The position numbers and the translations under genes are program-made. This document shows positions 11,071 through 22,205 of a stretch of DNA of 64,000 nucleotides, piece after piece. The notes beneath the pieces were generated by a model. It was not told the DNA's origin and ran no database searches. It saw only the letters and a program-made list of their open reading frames with translations. Each line of letters opens with the position of its first letter. The first letter of the stretch is position 1. The DNA comes from Tricholoma matsutake (taxonomy: Eukaryota; Basidiomycota; Agaricomycetes; Agaricales; Tricholomataceae), in contig AP026544.2 of assembly GCA_026075535.2 (NCBI GenBank), positions 9,486,001 through 9,550,000 of the forward strand, written 5' to 3'.

Positions 11071-11479
11071 ATAATTTTTCTGTAGTCAGCTAAGCCTCTG
11101 TTGTGCATCCATGGACTCGACTCAGACTCGACTCGGACATGTATCTGTCCAAGTCTGTCCAAGTCTGAGTAAATTGATGTTGCTCAGACAAAGTCCATGT
11201 GCACTCCAAGTAAAAGTCCAAAAATAGCTTGGACTCCACAAAAGTCTGTGCGGACTCTCTAGGATCTGAGCAATATACAGGACATTTGAGCCAAATGAGT
11301 GGGTCCAGTCCGAGCTAGTCTGTGCAGAGTCCACCAAATTCTGCATGGACTGGCTCAGAATACGTGGGGCACAGTAAAGACCTCAATGTCAGGGGGAGCA
11401 CCATGCCCAAGCATCAGGCTGGATAAAAGCCCTTGCATGTGCCTTAAAAAAACAGGTTGATAGTCACAAGGTTGGGCCC

Positions 11480-13332
11480 TTGAAAATGAAAAATGTGAAG
11501 CAAGGAATGGATGAGGAGGAGGAAATCATAGCATTGGGTCTCAAACTTGACTCTTTGGCCAAGCTTTTGCATCTCCACCCCTACAATGCCAATGAACAAT
11601 ATCAAGGCAAATTGCAACCCATTTCCAACAAATCAATCCAACCAGCACTTGTCATTTGTCCCAATGCCATGGAATGCCAGACTCTGGCATGCAAGTCATG
11701 CTCCCTCCATCAAATCACTTGTATTTGAGATATTCCACATGTCACTTTGATCAAAGACGCCACTATACATGACAATGTCCCTGTTTTGACAGGACTATGC
11801 AATGTGTGCAACACAAAATACATGGCTGATCACGAGCGAGGGGTTGAAAATGAGGGGGGAAACAGATTCAGTTGATTATATCTGAATTCTGCAAAATACC
11901 TTAAAGTTGGGCGGGGGCTATGGGTGGATTGATCATTTTCCCAAGCTGTTTTGAATGGGTTATACAGCTTCCATGCCTCAGCTGCATACACCAAATACTG
12001 GAATAACAGCTTTAGGAAACAGCTTGTTCAATTCAAGAAGGTCACTCGGCATCATGTCTGGCAGGCATTTGTTCAAGAATCAATGCATTCAATTGCCTCT
12101 GCATCAGATATTGATCTCATCCTTCAAGATGGGCTTTCTATTGATGAGGTTACAAAGGAGGCTTTTGAGGTTTTGGGAGCAAATGGAGTTATCAGAGTTG
12201 CTGGAGAGCATTCATGTTCTGACTACAGATGTCATACCCAGCCCAAACACTGCAGCAGAGAGCAGCTCAGCTAGTGGTGATGACCAAATGGAGGTTGACA
12301 AGGCATTTGTTCAATTAGTTGTCCTTGATGGGATAGTAACTGGCCCTTCAGTATGTGCCCTGTACTGGCATTTGAATGTGGTGGCTTATATAAAGTTTTT
12401 AGTGCTGTGCATATGGGGATTGCACTGCTGAACTTGCAAATGCATGAGGTGGTGTATTTTGTGCTTTGCATGAAACCCAATATGGAGCAAAATGCCAAGT
12501 GGTTGGGTGTTCCAATCCAAAGTTTGGTGGGGTCCAGGCATGTGAGCAACACCAGGCAGATTGGAACAGATTCCATACAAGTTCATCTCGCCAGAAGATG
12601 TCAGGATTTCAGAGAATGATTCAGAGACCTGGTGAAAGCTTACCATGGGAGCCAGCTCCAGCACCAAATATCCAATGCCATGATGAGGAGATGCCAGAGA
12701 TACAACATTCAAATTATTTCACTCCCTGCAGGTTCTATTGTGTTGAAACAATTTGTGCACCATGTGGGGTTGTAATTGCTTGGGCAAAGTTTGCAAAGGC
12801 AGAATCTGAAGAGAACATTCTGCAGTTTTTGGAAACTGTATATCCCACAGAGGAGTCATGGCCAGCTTATATCTGTATTGACAAAGCCTGCTGTGTTCTT
12901 CATCATAGCATTGCAAATGGCACTTGGGACACTGGGCAAAAAACCAGCTGAATGATAGTGGACTCATACCACTATATCAATCATAGCACAACAGATTATC
13001 TGTGTCACAAATGGTGTAATCCAGCTCCAACAGATGGTTCAGCACCAAATCTGGTAATTGTTGAGCATGATGCTGATGGGACACCTCACTACAAGTGTGC
13101 ATTTAATACTCAGGCATGTGAGCAGTTGAATGGATGGCTTGGGGGGTTTGATTCAATCTTGAGAAGAATGACAGTTGAGCATTTCAACTGGTTTTTACAT
13201 ACAATGTTGTCTTATCACAGTTTAGTGGTGATGGAAAAACAGCAGCAAAGGTCTGGTGGCAATAATAGTAGTAGTGGCTCTGATTCTGATAACACTAGTG
13301 ACTATGACACTGATGATGATAGTGACATGTAG
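11480..13332 (+). pseudogene. KDZ-associated cysteine-cluster (CxC5/CxC6-type) protein, putative transposase
   Basis: Fragments in shifting frames give one protein of about 600 residues. They include SIQPALVICPNAMECQTLAC, TGLCNVCNTKYMADHERGV, FHASAAYTKYWNNSFRKQ, a Cys-rich block (11955-12600), HSNYFTPCRFYCVETICAPC, EESWPAYICIDKACCVLHHS, IVDSYHYINHSTTDYLC and FNTQACEQLNGWLGGFDSI, then an acidic Ser/Asp tail. From recall this matches the basidiomycete family annotated as cysteine clusters associated with KDZ transposases. The Asp in ICIDKAC, the Asp in VDSYHYINH and the Glu in CEQLN are plausible RNase H-fold (DDE) residues, which is inference. Lesions include frameshifts near 12240-12300 and 12340-12470, a stop before IVDSYH, and several Arg losses. 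It lies in the right half of element I and is the best candidate for the activity that moves the I/II/III/V family. Confidence 0.68.
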
Positions 13333-13394
13333 TTGATCCTTGTATCTGTAAGCTAGTCAGTAGTGTTTATGCAATGACCCTTTAAACCTGGATT

Positions 13395-13715
13395 TAGCAC
13401 AGACAAGTGCAGACTCAGCACAGACTTATGTGGACTCTGGGCGGACTAATGCAGACTCCACACAGATTAATGTGGACCCCATGCCAAATGGGAAAGGATT
13501 CTTCATTTGGGTCACCACATGGTGGGAGTCCATGCAGACTTATGTGGACTCTGTGCAGACTGGGGCAGACTCTGTGTGGACTGGGGTGGACTCCATGCAG
13601 ACTGGGGTGGAGTCTGCAGTGAAAGGGGTGCAATTTTTTGTTCTGGTCACCAGATGGTTGGACTCTGCATGGAGTCCGCACAGTCTGCACAGATCTGCAT
13701 GGAACATATGGGGCA
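13395..13715. repeat. Element I right subterminal word array
   Basis: Many tandem-like words occur: CAGACTTATGTGGACTCTG, GTGTGGACTGGGGTGGACTC, CATGCAGACTGGGGTGGAG, CATGGAGTCCGCACAGTC. The words match the left end of the same element. No tRNA-like sequence is visible here, unlike the left end. Confidence 0.75.
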
Positions 13716-13728
13716 GTGTAAATTACTG

Positions 13729-16003
13729 ATCAACCCATGTACACAGGAAATTGAACTCATCAGTGGACACTGGAACTTCATGTTCAGTGATTATCCATGG
13801 GTCAATCCCAGGGATGTTGGTAACTGACTGGAGTGGAAGCGTCTTTGGTGGTGCATCAGGACAGTTGAGAATATGTAACATTGTCTTCTCCCAAGAGGTA
13901 AGCCATCCATATACAAACTGGAAATGCTCCATCGCTAGCATGAAGCACTGAAGGGCAGGAAAGGTTCAAGCCACAATGTATGAGTTGTCAGTAGCTTCAG
14001 CCATGGAAAAGTGTAGCGAGGTTGAGTCATCTGGAATATGAGGGTCTTAGATGCACTCTGAATGACAACAGAGTCAGGGTCAGATGATGCTAGGTCATCC
14101 AGGTACCAATGCCCAAGGCTCATGGTGATGGTGGCCTTGAACAGAGACATTGGTCCACCTTGTTTGGTGACCCCTTCAACCACAATAGGATCTGCTATGC
14201 CAAAGGGTGTTTGAGGAAAACAATGAGTTGAGGATTAAGCCACATGGTCCAGATCAGCTATGGCAGAGAGTAAACCATACACCATGCAAGCATCATAGAA
14301 ACCCTGTGGAGTGAGATAGTCGAAACCTTTTATCTGGTCCCACTTGAGGAGATAGAGGGGTTTTTGAACAGTAACTCCATGTCTTTAGTCCACTAAGAAA
14401 ACTCATGATATCTTGAGTCTGTACACCATGTTGTGTGGTGACTTGGGTTTTGTGAATGATACCCATGCGAGCAGCGTAAGGTGACAACTTGAAGTTAAGC
14501 CAGGTCATAGGTGAGTTAACTAGAAAATTCAAGATAAGAAGGCCTCTCCAGTTCAAAAGGTCAGTTCAGACACTGCATTTGTGGAAGTAGGTGAGATGGG
14601 TATTGGTGATGTCTCCTGGGAAGCTCATGTTGATGACCAAATAGTTATGTAGGTCAAGAACAAGTTGAAGAGTGGTGTCAGAAAGATTCTTGATACACCA
14701 CTTCTCCCATCCATCCAGGCCAGGCAAAGGCCATGGATTCCCTTTACCAAGCATGGCACAAAAATCAGCCAAAGTTGCAGGCATCGGCCAAACAAAAGGG
14801 TCATTCAAGACATGACTTTTGACCACCAAGACTGAGGGAGTCGTGAGCCAAGGTTTGGGTTTGATGGGAGGCACTGAGTGCTTGTAAAGTCTCATAAAGT
14901 ATTGCCTCATTTCTTCAGCAACAGAAGCAGGATCAGTGACAATGACATTGGGTAAAGATGTGGAGTTGACTGCCAGTGGAAGAGAAACAAACACTGTGGA
15001 CCCAGACATAAGTTTCTTAGATGAGCCTCCAAGGAGTACTCCCCTGATACAAGAAGTGTCATAGTGTTTAGCTCATTCAAGAATCTCAGCCTTCCTGGTG
15101 GCATAAAGCTCTTTGTGGCATTTATGTCTGGCATCAATCAGATACTCAGTGACTGACTCAAAACATCATTCATCAAGAAGCAGGAACTGTGCTGAGTACA
15201 GATTGAAGGTATTGAGTGAGCCATAAGATAGTTGTTGAGCATCACCCAAAGATCACAATATCCTCCACCAAGGTGTCTGATGAGAGAGACAAGCTCCCTG
15301 ATGCAAGAGGATGTGATCTTCTTCCAAACAAGCTTGTAAGATTTATTCTGACCAAAGGAGTTAACCACAGCCTGTTCAATTAGTGTGGTCAACAAGTTGT
15401 ATCTTTTGACATAAGACTCATTGCTACTGACTTTGATTTGGAGTGACACTGAGTTTGATGCTATGAGGCAGTCTACAGTATCAGCAAGAAGGCCCATACC
15501 TGTATTTTTCATCCTTCAATGGATACTTCATTCTGGGAGGTGGAGAAGGTCTGGATGGAGTGAACAGCATTGAACAGGTAGTTGAAAAGCTAGGGGCCAA
15601 GGACTTCAAAATAAACTTTGCTTTGATCGACCTATGGTCAGAGCCAGGAACCCAAGTTGGGTCCATTGAGATTTTGGAGTCGAGAAGACAGTGGCTGGAG
15701 ATGACAACATGGTCAATAATGTTGCCACCATCAGTCAAATGCCAACCATGACACATCTAGTCCAAAAAGTGGTTGCAATTTGGACTTAGCTGCCAAAGGT
15801 CAGTACTGCATGAATTTTGAAGGAAACTGTTGAATATGCTTTGGGCTAGCACATTGTCAGAAGCACATTCAAAGGCAGCAACAATAGCATTAAGGTCTCT
15901 GAAAAGTGACCATGACACTTTTGATTCCGGTACCATGTCTGTCAGACTAGGCCAGAAATCAGGGGATAGGTTATCAGCACCTGGGTCGCAAGGGGCATAG
16001 ACT
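13729..16003 (-). pseudogene. LINE endonuclease C-terminal half and reverse transcriptase
   Basis: From high to low coordinates: VYAPCDPGADN and a DLNA block (endonuclease), IIDHVVISSHCLLDSK and PGSDHRSIKAKF near 15600-15700 (the SDH catalytic His motif), a linker, the RT start NPWPLPGLDGWEKWC near 14700-14760, then GVTKQGGPMS and GHWYLDDLA near 14090-14180. The expected ATDD-type catalytic pair reads ATDN at about 13984-13995, so the second Asp is lost. The frame is split by shifts and stops, so no activity is expected. The segment continues at 6071 on the far side of element I. Confidence 0.75.
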
Positions 16004-16021
16004 GGTAAACTTTGCACTCCC

Positions 16022-16150
16022 CCCCGTGTTCCTATCGGAGTCCTAGGAGTCCGAGTTTTCCAATAAGAGTCTGATTGGAATCCGATAGGAGTCCTACTAG
16101 TCTGACACTAGTCCTAGGAGTCCGATAGGAATCCGATTGGAATGTATCTT
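16022..16150. repeat. Element II left subterminal word array
   Basis: TCCTATCGGAGTCCTAGGAG, GAGTCTGATTGGAATCCGAT and GTCCTACTAGTCTGACACTA occur as overlapping self-complementary words. They match the right-end array at 18080-18335. Confidence 0.75.
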
Positions 16151-16299
16151 GATGACCATGTACTTTTATTTCCAAGAAATTCCTAGTAAATTCTGAGTAA
16201 AGTCCTATGCAATTCCAACAGGTAGTAGTCAGAATACCACACCATTTGGGAATACCACACCATTTCAGAAGACTTAACTTGATGAAAGTGCTTACAAAA

Positions 16300-16386
16300 T
16301 AAATGGGCAGATCAGGAGACCTTGGGATATAAGTGACATGACTACCAAACAAGTGCTCAACCAGTTGAGCCACAGGAGCATTAATA
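16300..16386 (-). other. tRNA-like sequence, element II left end
   Basis: On the minus strand GTGGCTCAACTGGTTGAGCAC (16353-16373) is a clear A-box region; the B-box is degraded (CCCAAGGTCTCC). It is homologous to the right-end tRNA-like sequence of element III and points toward the left terminus. Confidence 0.55.
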
Positions 16387-16439
16387 AATATGTAATATAA
16401 AGTCCATTTAAAGCACTTAGGATTAGTTCACTTATTTTT

Positions 16440-16680
16440 AACCTCACACACAGCTGGGGCTGGCCTGTGTTTCCCATGAAAACACAGGCCTCAGAAATGT
16501 GTTTTGTGACTTTGATGTGTGTTTCCTTGAGAAACACCTTATGTAAACACTGCCAAAAGGTGATTACATAATGGTTATCCCAAGGAAACCTGGATTAGAA
16601 GTGACAAAACATGTTTCCGAGACCTGTGTTTTGCATGGAAACACAGGTCAGCCCCAGCTGTGACAAGAGCTCGAAAAAAA
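16440..16680. repeat. Inverted pair containing CAGCTGGGGCTGGCCTGTGT
   Basis: CACAGCTGGGGCTGGCCTGT at about 16448 and its inverse ACAGGTCAGCCCCAGCTGTG at about 16642 bracket about 200 bp with further GTTTCC/GGAAAC words. This looks like a small inverted-repeat element inside element II. Confidence 0.6.
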
Positions 16681-16687
16681 ATTGTTG

Positions 16688-17950
16688 AGCCCTCGCATCT
16701 TTGCGAGGGAGTAGATAGATTTAAAAAAAAAAACCCATGCAAATGCGAGGGGGAGAATTAATTATACTATTTAATTATACTATTTTAAATTCTACAAAAA
16801 AAACCCACCCCCCCGCGAAACAGGGGGGAGGGGGTGGTGGTGCATCACGTTGGCTGTCTTGTCACCCCTGTCCCATCATTTCCCCTCCCTCTCATCTCTG
16901 TCGTGTCTCACCTCCCTCACCTTGCCTCCCCCGTGGCTTCCCTCCCCTCCCTGATCTCCCCTCCCTTGTCGTTCCAGCCACCGTCCACCCCACGAGCAGT
17001 TGCTTGTGAGGCTGGTGGTGGGTGGTGCATTGTATGTTGGTGGCAGTGTTTGTCCATCGTCCCCTCCCTCCCTCCCCCTCCCCTTAAACACCCTACGAGC
17101 AGATGCTTGTAGGCATGCATGGGGCGGGTGTCGCCATCATCTCCCCTTCTGGTCATCGTTTCCCTTTCCCCTTGTCATTTCATCACCCTTGTCATTCATC
17201 CCCCTCGTCATCTGCACCCACAAACCCTACAGGCAGCTGCTCGTAGGCGTGTCGTTTGGTGCCATCGTCGTCCCTCCACGCCGTTCCCGTGTTCTCGCAC
17301 CCCATATACACCCCACGAGCAGTCGCTCACAGCGGTGATGGGGGGTGCTGGATGTCATTGGTGTCATGGGGGGTCCATGCACTCATGATCCACCCTATGA
17401 GCAGCAGCTCATAGGCATGGAGTGGGTGCGTTGTTGGTTTGTCAGTGACATGGCTCAAGGGGAGGGGTCGGGTGGTGCTTACCGGGCAGGTATTCCCCTT
17501 CTGGGGTCTCCTGGTGTTGCTCCCCGTGCTCCTGACCATGATCGATACCCTCACATCCCGTTTTGATGGGGAGGAGGGGGGTTGCCAGGGGCATCGTTGG
17601 GTGTGGGTTTGGCTCACGTCAGTCCATCGTTACTAATGTAGATTAGAACCTAGAAACAAAACAAATGAATTAGTTAGTTTACAAAAGTAAAAAATGAATG
17701 AAAAAAAAAACTTACTATGGCATCGAAACCAGTCATTTCCGGTCTTGGGGGCTCGTCTAGAGATGGGGGTGAAGTGGGAGTGGTGGGAGTTGCTGGGTTG
17801 AGGTGGTTGAGGTGGGGGATGGAGGTGGCATGCTTGTTGTCATTGGTGGTGGTGGTGGGACTTGATGAGCTGGCAGGTGTGATGATGCGGCTATGTGCTT
17901 TGTCATCACACCCGCGGGAATGGTATGTAGTGTAGTATGATCACTTACCT
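16688..17950 (+). repeat. Hairpin-module cluster in element II
   Basis: GAGCCCTCGCATCTTTGCGA at 16687 and CCCCCCGCGAAACAGGGGGG near 16809 form hairpins. Five AGCAGTTGCT-like modules follow at about 16985-17024, 17088-17130, 17217-17255, 17308-17335 and 17390-17425. The CTTCTGGGGTCTCCTGG...ACATCCCGTTTTGATGGGGA block lies at 17499-17575 and a minus-strand intron-like unit with AACTAACTAATTC at 17640-17715. The overlapping frames are shadows of this repeat. Confidence 0.7.
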
Positions 17951-17960
17951 GTAATGAATG

Positions 17961-18045
17961 TTTAGCCTAATGGTATTGTTGTCAGTTTACGCTTACATAA
18001 TCTTCTCTAGTCAAGTGGTCAATTCTCATCTGTGCATTTAATTTT
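17961..18045 (+). other. tRNA-like sequence, element II right end
   Basis: TTTAGCCTAATGGTA (A-box-like, 17961-17975) is followed by GTGGTCAATTCT (B-box-like, 18015-18026). It points toward the right terminus and is clearly degraded. Confidence 0.5.
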
Positions 18046-18079
18046 TCAAACTATATTAATAAGCAAGGCTGCTTTTATT

Positions 18080-18335
18080 CCTATCGGAATCCTATGTTGT
18101 CTGATGTCTTAGCATAACTTTGGACTAGTCCTATGTGATTTCTATGATCAGAAATTCCTAGGAAATTCTGATAGTCCGATCAGACTCTGATTGGACTACA
18201 TCAGACTGGACTAGGACTAAATGTGCCATTTCATGTCAATTTGGCTGGTGAAAATGACATCAGAATATGGTTGGATTCCAATTGGAGTCCGATCGGAATC
18301 ATCGGAATCATTGGATTCCTATAGGAATTTGGGGG
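18080..18335. repeat. Element II right subterminal word array
   Basis: TTCCTATCGGAATCC, GTCCGATCAGACTCTGATTG, GGAGTCCGATCGGAATC and GATTCCTATAGGAATT occur in overlapping, self-complementary form. The array is the same word family as at 16022-16150. Confidence 0.75.
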
Positions 18336-18351
18336 GGAGTGTAAAGACCTC

Positions 18352-18711
18352 CATAGACTGCAAAGATGTGATGAACAAAGGAAGCAGATAAAGAAGACAA
18401 GGAAGGAACAATAACATCAACACAAACAACATGACCCTCAAGAGACTTGTGATTAAGTGGGACACAAGCCACTACCTGTAGGTCCTTTTGGACACCTAAT
18501 ATAATTCCCCATTTTGCCAAATGCAAGGGTGCAGCACATGGAACCACCTTCTCCCCAAATATCTCATAACCAGAGATCTGAAGGTTAGAAGCAGCACTCG
18601 TTCAGGTCTTAGTCTCTGATAGAGCAAAGAAATGAGGAGCTAACTTCATGAGAAGTGGACTAATGAACACCAGCTTGACTGGGCTCATTAAACCATTAGC
18701 ATTCAATGTGC
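18352..18711 (-). pseudogene. LINE APE-like endonuclease, N-terminal part
   Basis: An open frame carries NGLMSPVKLVFISPLLMKL, then HFFALSETKT (the SETK-type catalytic Glu motif of LINE endonucleases), then SGYEIFGEKVVPCAAPLHLA and a stretch ending in HIFAVYG. The domain nicks target DNA to prime reverse transcription. It is cut at codon VY by element II and resumes at 16003. The stop after SETKT is the only clear lesion in this piece. Confidence 0.72.
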
Positions 18712-19717
18712 TGATGATACTCAACCCAGGAAAACCACCAAAACTGCCAATGATATTTGCACAAGTCAGAGGAAGGGTACAAGGTGTTCTGAATGTTCAT
18801 AGTCCAACCAAAGGGAAGACAACTAGTTGATACTAGTCATAAATGTAGTTCTATGAGGGAGGAAGGTGTTTGGCATGGTCTGATGCAGTATTGATCAATA
18901 TCAAAGAGGATCAACAAGATTGATGGTGAACGATGTTTATTGTCAAGGGTCAGTGTGTGAATTCTAAGGGCCTTTTGGTAGCTCGATAGTGTGTGAAAGT
19001 TATAGCTGATGGCTAGGAAGTGTCAGAGTAGTTACTAGTGTTAGTGATGATTTGATCGAAGGTTGATCAAGGACAATGATGGTCATAGAGGTTTATTGTT
19101 GATCAAGAAAACTCATAGAAATTGTAGACTTTTTAGAGGATAGATCAGATTCTTAGAACCTTATATGAGGCGATATGTGAAGACAATTTCTTGTATTCCC
19201 AAGTAGATACTACAGACTTTTATATGTTTTAAGAGAAACTTCCTAAAATGGTATAAGAAACATGTGTAAGAACATGGGGCAAAAGATATGAGTTAAAACA
19301 CAAGGCCAAAATGAGACTGGAATCCAAACAAGAAAGAGATATATCATATGATGAAGGAGTAATGAAGGGAAAGAACTAAAAGGAGACTGTCCTTTGTGTA
19401 TAAACCACACTAAGTGTCGCAATAATCTGTCCAGCAGGTTTGAGCACAAGTTAGAATACTCCCTAGCACATGGTATTCCACCATTTAGATAATGAATGCA
19501 GTGCCCGATGTTGCTCATAGTTTCTCAATGTCGATTGATAATGCTTGACAATGGTTGATGATGGTTGATGATGTTTGATCGCGGTTGATATGATATCACG
19601 ATCGATAGACTTGGTTGAGAGTGGTCACACTGCTTTTGGGACCTTGTAGGAGTTAGCCGATGTGATTAGAATGTGGTTGTAATGGTGAATCAGCCTTTGA
19701 GCTGAGGAGACAATATC
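18712..19717 (-). mobile_element. Solo LTR of the Gypsy B family inside the LINE
   Basis: It begins TGATGATACTCAACCC and ends near GAGGAGACAATATC, matching the LTRs at 28046-29207 and 59059-60225. Flanks are TGTGC on the left and AGTGC on the right, a 5-bp duplication with one mismatch. Removing it joins LINE codons (SVCT to LNAL). It is about 150 bp shorter than the other copies. The orientation shown is that of the LTR next to Gypsy B. Confidence 0.72.
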
Positions 19718-20290
19718 AGTGCACACAGAGAGTTTGGATCGCGCAAAAGTAGGCATAGCCTCAGTAGCATTACCACCTTGTCATTCAAGCTCAGAAAACA
19801 CATCTATGATTGTTGTCAAAGCTCTACGAGTCTCTACAGACCTCTATGAAGCTCTATGAACCCATACAAACCCCTCTGAAGCTCTATGAACCTCTACAAA
19901 GTCACAAAAATGCTTCGAAAATCTTCACAATACTTTGAAAATCTTTGCAACACCTTGAAATTCTTTGTATGCCTTCGGCCACCATAATACAATTCCCCTG
20001 ACCTTTGTACAGCTCAGGATATACACTTGGAACATCGTCAATGAGTTCCAAACTGGTTTTGAGCAATATCACAGTGATATTGGCTTTTGAACAAGTCCAA
20101 TATTTCCTCGACTGACTTCGAAAAGCATCGAACATCGAAAATTGACATCGGACACTATATCTCTATCCGAATGGTCATCGCACATATGCCAGATGTATCC
20201 CCTACCATTGTCGAACAATATCGCACCGGTTTTGGGCCATGAACAAAGTCTGTCAAGACCGATTCTTCCAACCAGACTTCCAATCATTTC
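19718..20290 (-). pseudogene. LINE 5' segment
   Basis: Read on the minus strand this segment ends in ATEAMPTFARSKLSVCT, which joins the LNALMLNGLMSPVK stretch left of the solo LTR, as expected for the start of a LINE endonuclease. Upstream sequence has several stops and no domain I can name. It may be a 5' leader or degraded ORF1. It abuts the presumed LTR of Gypsy A near 20290. Confidence 0.5.
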
Positions 20291-20693
20291 CCCCCCCTTC
20301 CTGGCTGCCTTACATCACAGCCCACCTCCTATCAGCAGCACTGCCTAGAGGCAAAATTCCCTCATTTCCAATTAGGTGAAACAGTTTCAGGATTTGCCTC
20401 AGAAGCCAGTTTTCATATTAATCACAGCCTCGGAAACTCCGACTTTAGTATTTAAGCTAGCTACTGCCATTTTGTATTGCCAGTTTGTAAATCAACCAAG
20501 TCTCCCACTTAATCTTATCCTCTTTAAACCTCCAATTACGTTCTTAAGTCAATCTCAAAATCTTACTCATCCTCTCCAGAAATTCTCTGGACCTCTGGTC
20601 ATCTTTCTTACCCTCACCTTGAAATTAGGACACTTGATGAGGAGAAGTGCGCAACTTCTTATAAGTTGAAGCGAAGTCCTTTCTGCTCCCCCA
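20290..20693 (+). repeat. Presumed 5' LTR of Gypsy A
   Basis: A non-coding stretch with a TATTTAAG core-promoter-like site near 20449 sits directly upstream of a primer-site-like AATTGGTATGACAC. The outer end is not a clean TG, and no second LTR exists in the window for comparison, so the boundaries are inferred. Confidence 0.4.
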
Positions 20694-21076
20694 ATTGGTA
20701 TGACACATCAAGTAAACCCTGCCCCAGATTTCCATAGGATTCCCTGTCTTACTCGATCCATCCTCTACAACTTATATCGTCTGGGTATGACCGGAATTCT
20801 GACAACTTCCCCTTCAAGTTCAGTACTTAACAGTATTTACAAACTCTCACTTCTCTCATCAAACCCATCCCATCTTTCCTTATGACTCCTACTGAGTCAC
20901 AAACCAAACAAACTACCAGAAACTCCCACTGTGCTGGTGCAGTACCAGGATTATCAGCAATATGCTGATCCATACTTCCTTCCCCTAGACATGCTTCGAC
21001 TTTTGGTGCATCCACCAGACCATCCAACATCTTCAGGCAAGTTGGTTCTGGAGCACCCTCCATCAGTGCTAACATC

Positions 21077-22205
21077 ATGTCTCAACCTCCAGAGACCCCT
21101 TGGAATACGACTCCACTTGAATACATAGAGAATGTTGGGCAACCCAACCCCTTCGACGAGGAAGATCCAGGTAAAGAGGACAGACTTCCTGGTGGTCCTG
21201 ACGGTTCCAGGGATGACCCCAATCCTGACGACCCTGATGACCCTCTACCTCCCATTGGTGGAAATCCTGATACAGGAGATAGGTTTCTCAATGCTCTCTT
21301 CAAGCTCTTGGATAGTCTCCGAACCCTCTGGCAGAACCAAGCACCCAAGACTGAGAAGATCAAAGTTTGTGATCCTGACACTTTTGACGGGGCTAATCCC
21401 TGGAAACTTTGGGACTTCCTAGTCTCGTGCAACCTTCACTTCCATGATCATCCTCAGGTATTTGCCTCCGATGAAAAGAAAATTCTATTCATCCTTTCCT
21501 ACCTCAAAAGGTCAGCTCTTAGCTGGTTTCAACCTGGACTCAACAACCCAGCAAATTCTGCCCATTGGATGTGGAACTACAAGGTATTCCTTAGTGAGTT
21601 GGAAAGTAATTTTGGTCCTCATGACCCTGTTGGGGATGCGGAAAAGGCTCTTTCAGAACTCACGATGAAGAAAGGTGGAAGAATAGTGAAGTTTAATGTG
21701 GACTTCTGGGAACTGGCTTCCTGGGTCAACTGGAATGAGGCTGCTCTTCATGACCAGTATCTCCGTGGTCTCCCACTCCATCTCCACATAGAAGTCTTAT
21801 GGGGGGGACGACCCAAAACTCTAGCATCCCTATGTCTTAAAGCCCAGGATGCTGACAACATCTATTGGATGCAGGAAGAAGAAACCCACTTAGAAACAAA
21901 GACCCCTGGAAATTCTGCACACACCGGAAAGAAGGAATCTAAAGGTTCTTCTAGCTCCAATTCCAACACAGTCCAAACCCCAGCCCTTGTCCAGCACCAA
22001 CCACACAAACCAATCCTTGTCTGGCAGCTCCTCTGGGTCAAAGAACAACTTCCAGAAGGACAAGTCAAAAAACTCTATTTCTGACAAGTTGGGGAAAGAC
22101 AGTAAACTAACTGGAGATGAGCGTGAATGCCGCATGAAGGAAGGACTTTGCCTCTACTGTGGCAAGAAAGGACATGGAGCTGGGAATTGTCCGAAGTCCA
22201 AAGCG
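21077..22205 (+). pseudogene. Gypsy A gag (capsid and zinc knuckle)
   Basis: Gag packages the retrotransposon RNA. The frame opens at MSQPPETPWNTTPLEYIENV. A Pro/Asp-rich linker is followed by the capsid segment FDGANPWKLWDFLVSCNLHF, LSYLKRSALSWFQPGL and a region ending DNIYWMQEE. The Ser-rich linker then changes frame near 21990-22080, and the CCHC zinc knuckle CLYCGKKGHGAGNCP is read in a different frame at about 22150-22195. That frameshift breaks gag. Confidence 0.78.

Larger units (their letters stand above)
9697..11384. mobile_element. Element V: 1.7-kb non-autonomous DNA element nested in element I
   Basis: The left end is CAGTAATTTACAGTGCACAT and the right end, reverse complemented, is GAGGTCTTTACTGTGCCCCA. 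It is flanked on both sides by the exact 8-bp duplication AATGTCAG (9689-9696 and 11385-11392). It holds tRNA-like sequences near both ends, GACTC words, and a hairpin-module cluster in the middle. No transposase is present. Confidence 0.85.
6072..13728. mobile_element. Element I: 7.7-kb DNA transposon, candidate autonomous member
   Basis: The left end is AAAGTCTTTACACTGCCCC. The right end, reverse complemented, is CAGTAATTTACACTGCCCC, and the two share TTTACACTGCCCCATATGTT. The flanks ATCGACCC (6064-6071) and ATCAACCC (13729-13736) are an 8-bp target duplication with one mismatch, inside the LINE RT. It contains an Asn/Lys-rich multi-exon gene (6638-9350), nested element V, and a KDZ-associated cysteine-cluster gene (11480-13332). 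Subterminal words GGACTCCATG and TCTGCATGGA fill both ends. Without element V it is about 6 kb. Confidence 0.75.
16004..18351. mobile_element. Element II: 2.3-kb non-autonomous DNA element in the LINE endonuclease
   Basis: The left end is GGTAAACTTTGCACTCCCCC. The right end, reverse complemented, is GAGGTCTTTACACTCCCCCC. An exact 8-bp duplication CATAGACT lies at 15996-16003 and 18352-18359. Removing the element and one duplication restores LINE codons FAVYAPCD. It contains tRNA-like sequences near both ends, GAGTCCGATCGGA-type words at both ends, and a hairpin-module cluster. No protein gene is supported. Confidence 0.88.
4730..20290 (-). mobile_element. LINE (non-LTR retrotransposon), one copy split by three insertions
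   Basis: Four minus-strand segments join in order: 5' region 20290-19718, endonuclease start 18711-18352, endonuclease end plus reverse transcriptase 16003-13729, and RT end plus RNase H 6071 to about 4730. Removing a solo LTR, element II and element I with one copy of each target duplication restores codon continuity; for example the endonuclease reads FAVYAPCDPG across the site of element II. The remaining LINE is about 4.5 kb, normal for an APE-type LINE with RNase H. Many stops and Arg-to-Cys/Trp/His changes show that it is dead. The 3' end near 4730 is abrupt and no poly(A) is seen. Confidence 0.78.

Noticed and set aside
16737..17636. Several 70-110 codon frames on both strands
   Set aside because: All are translations of the hairpin modules and C/T-rich spacers, with no frame conservation between copies.
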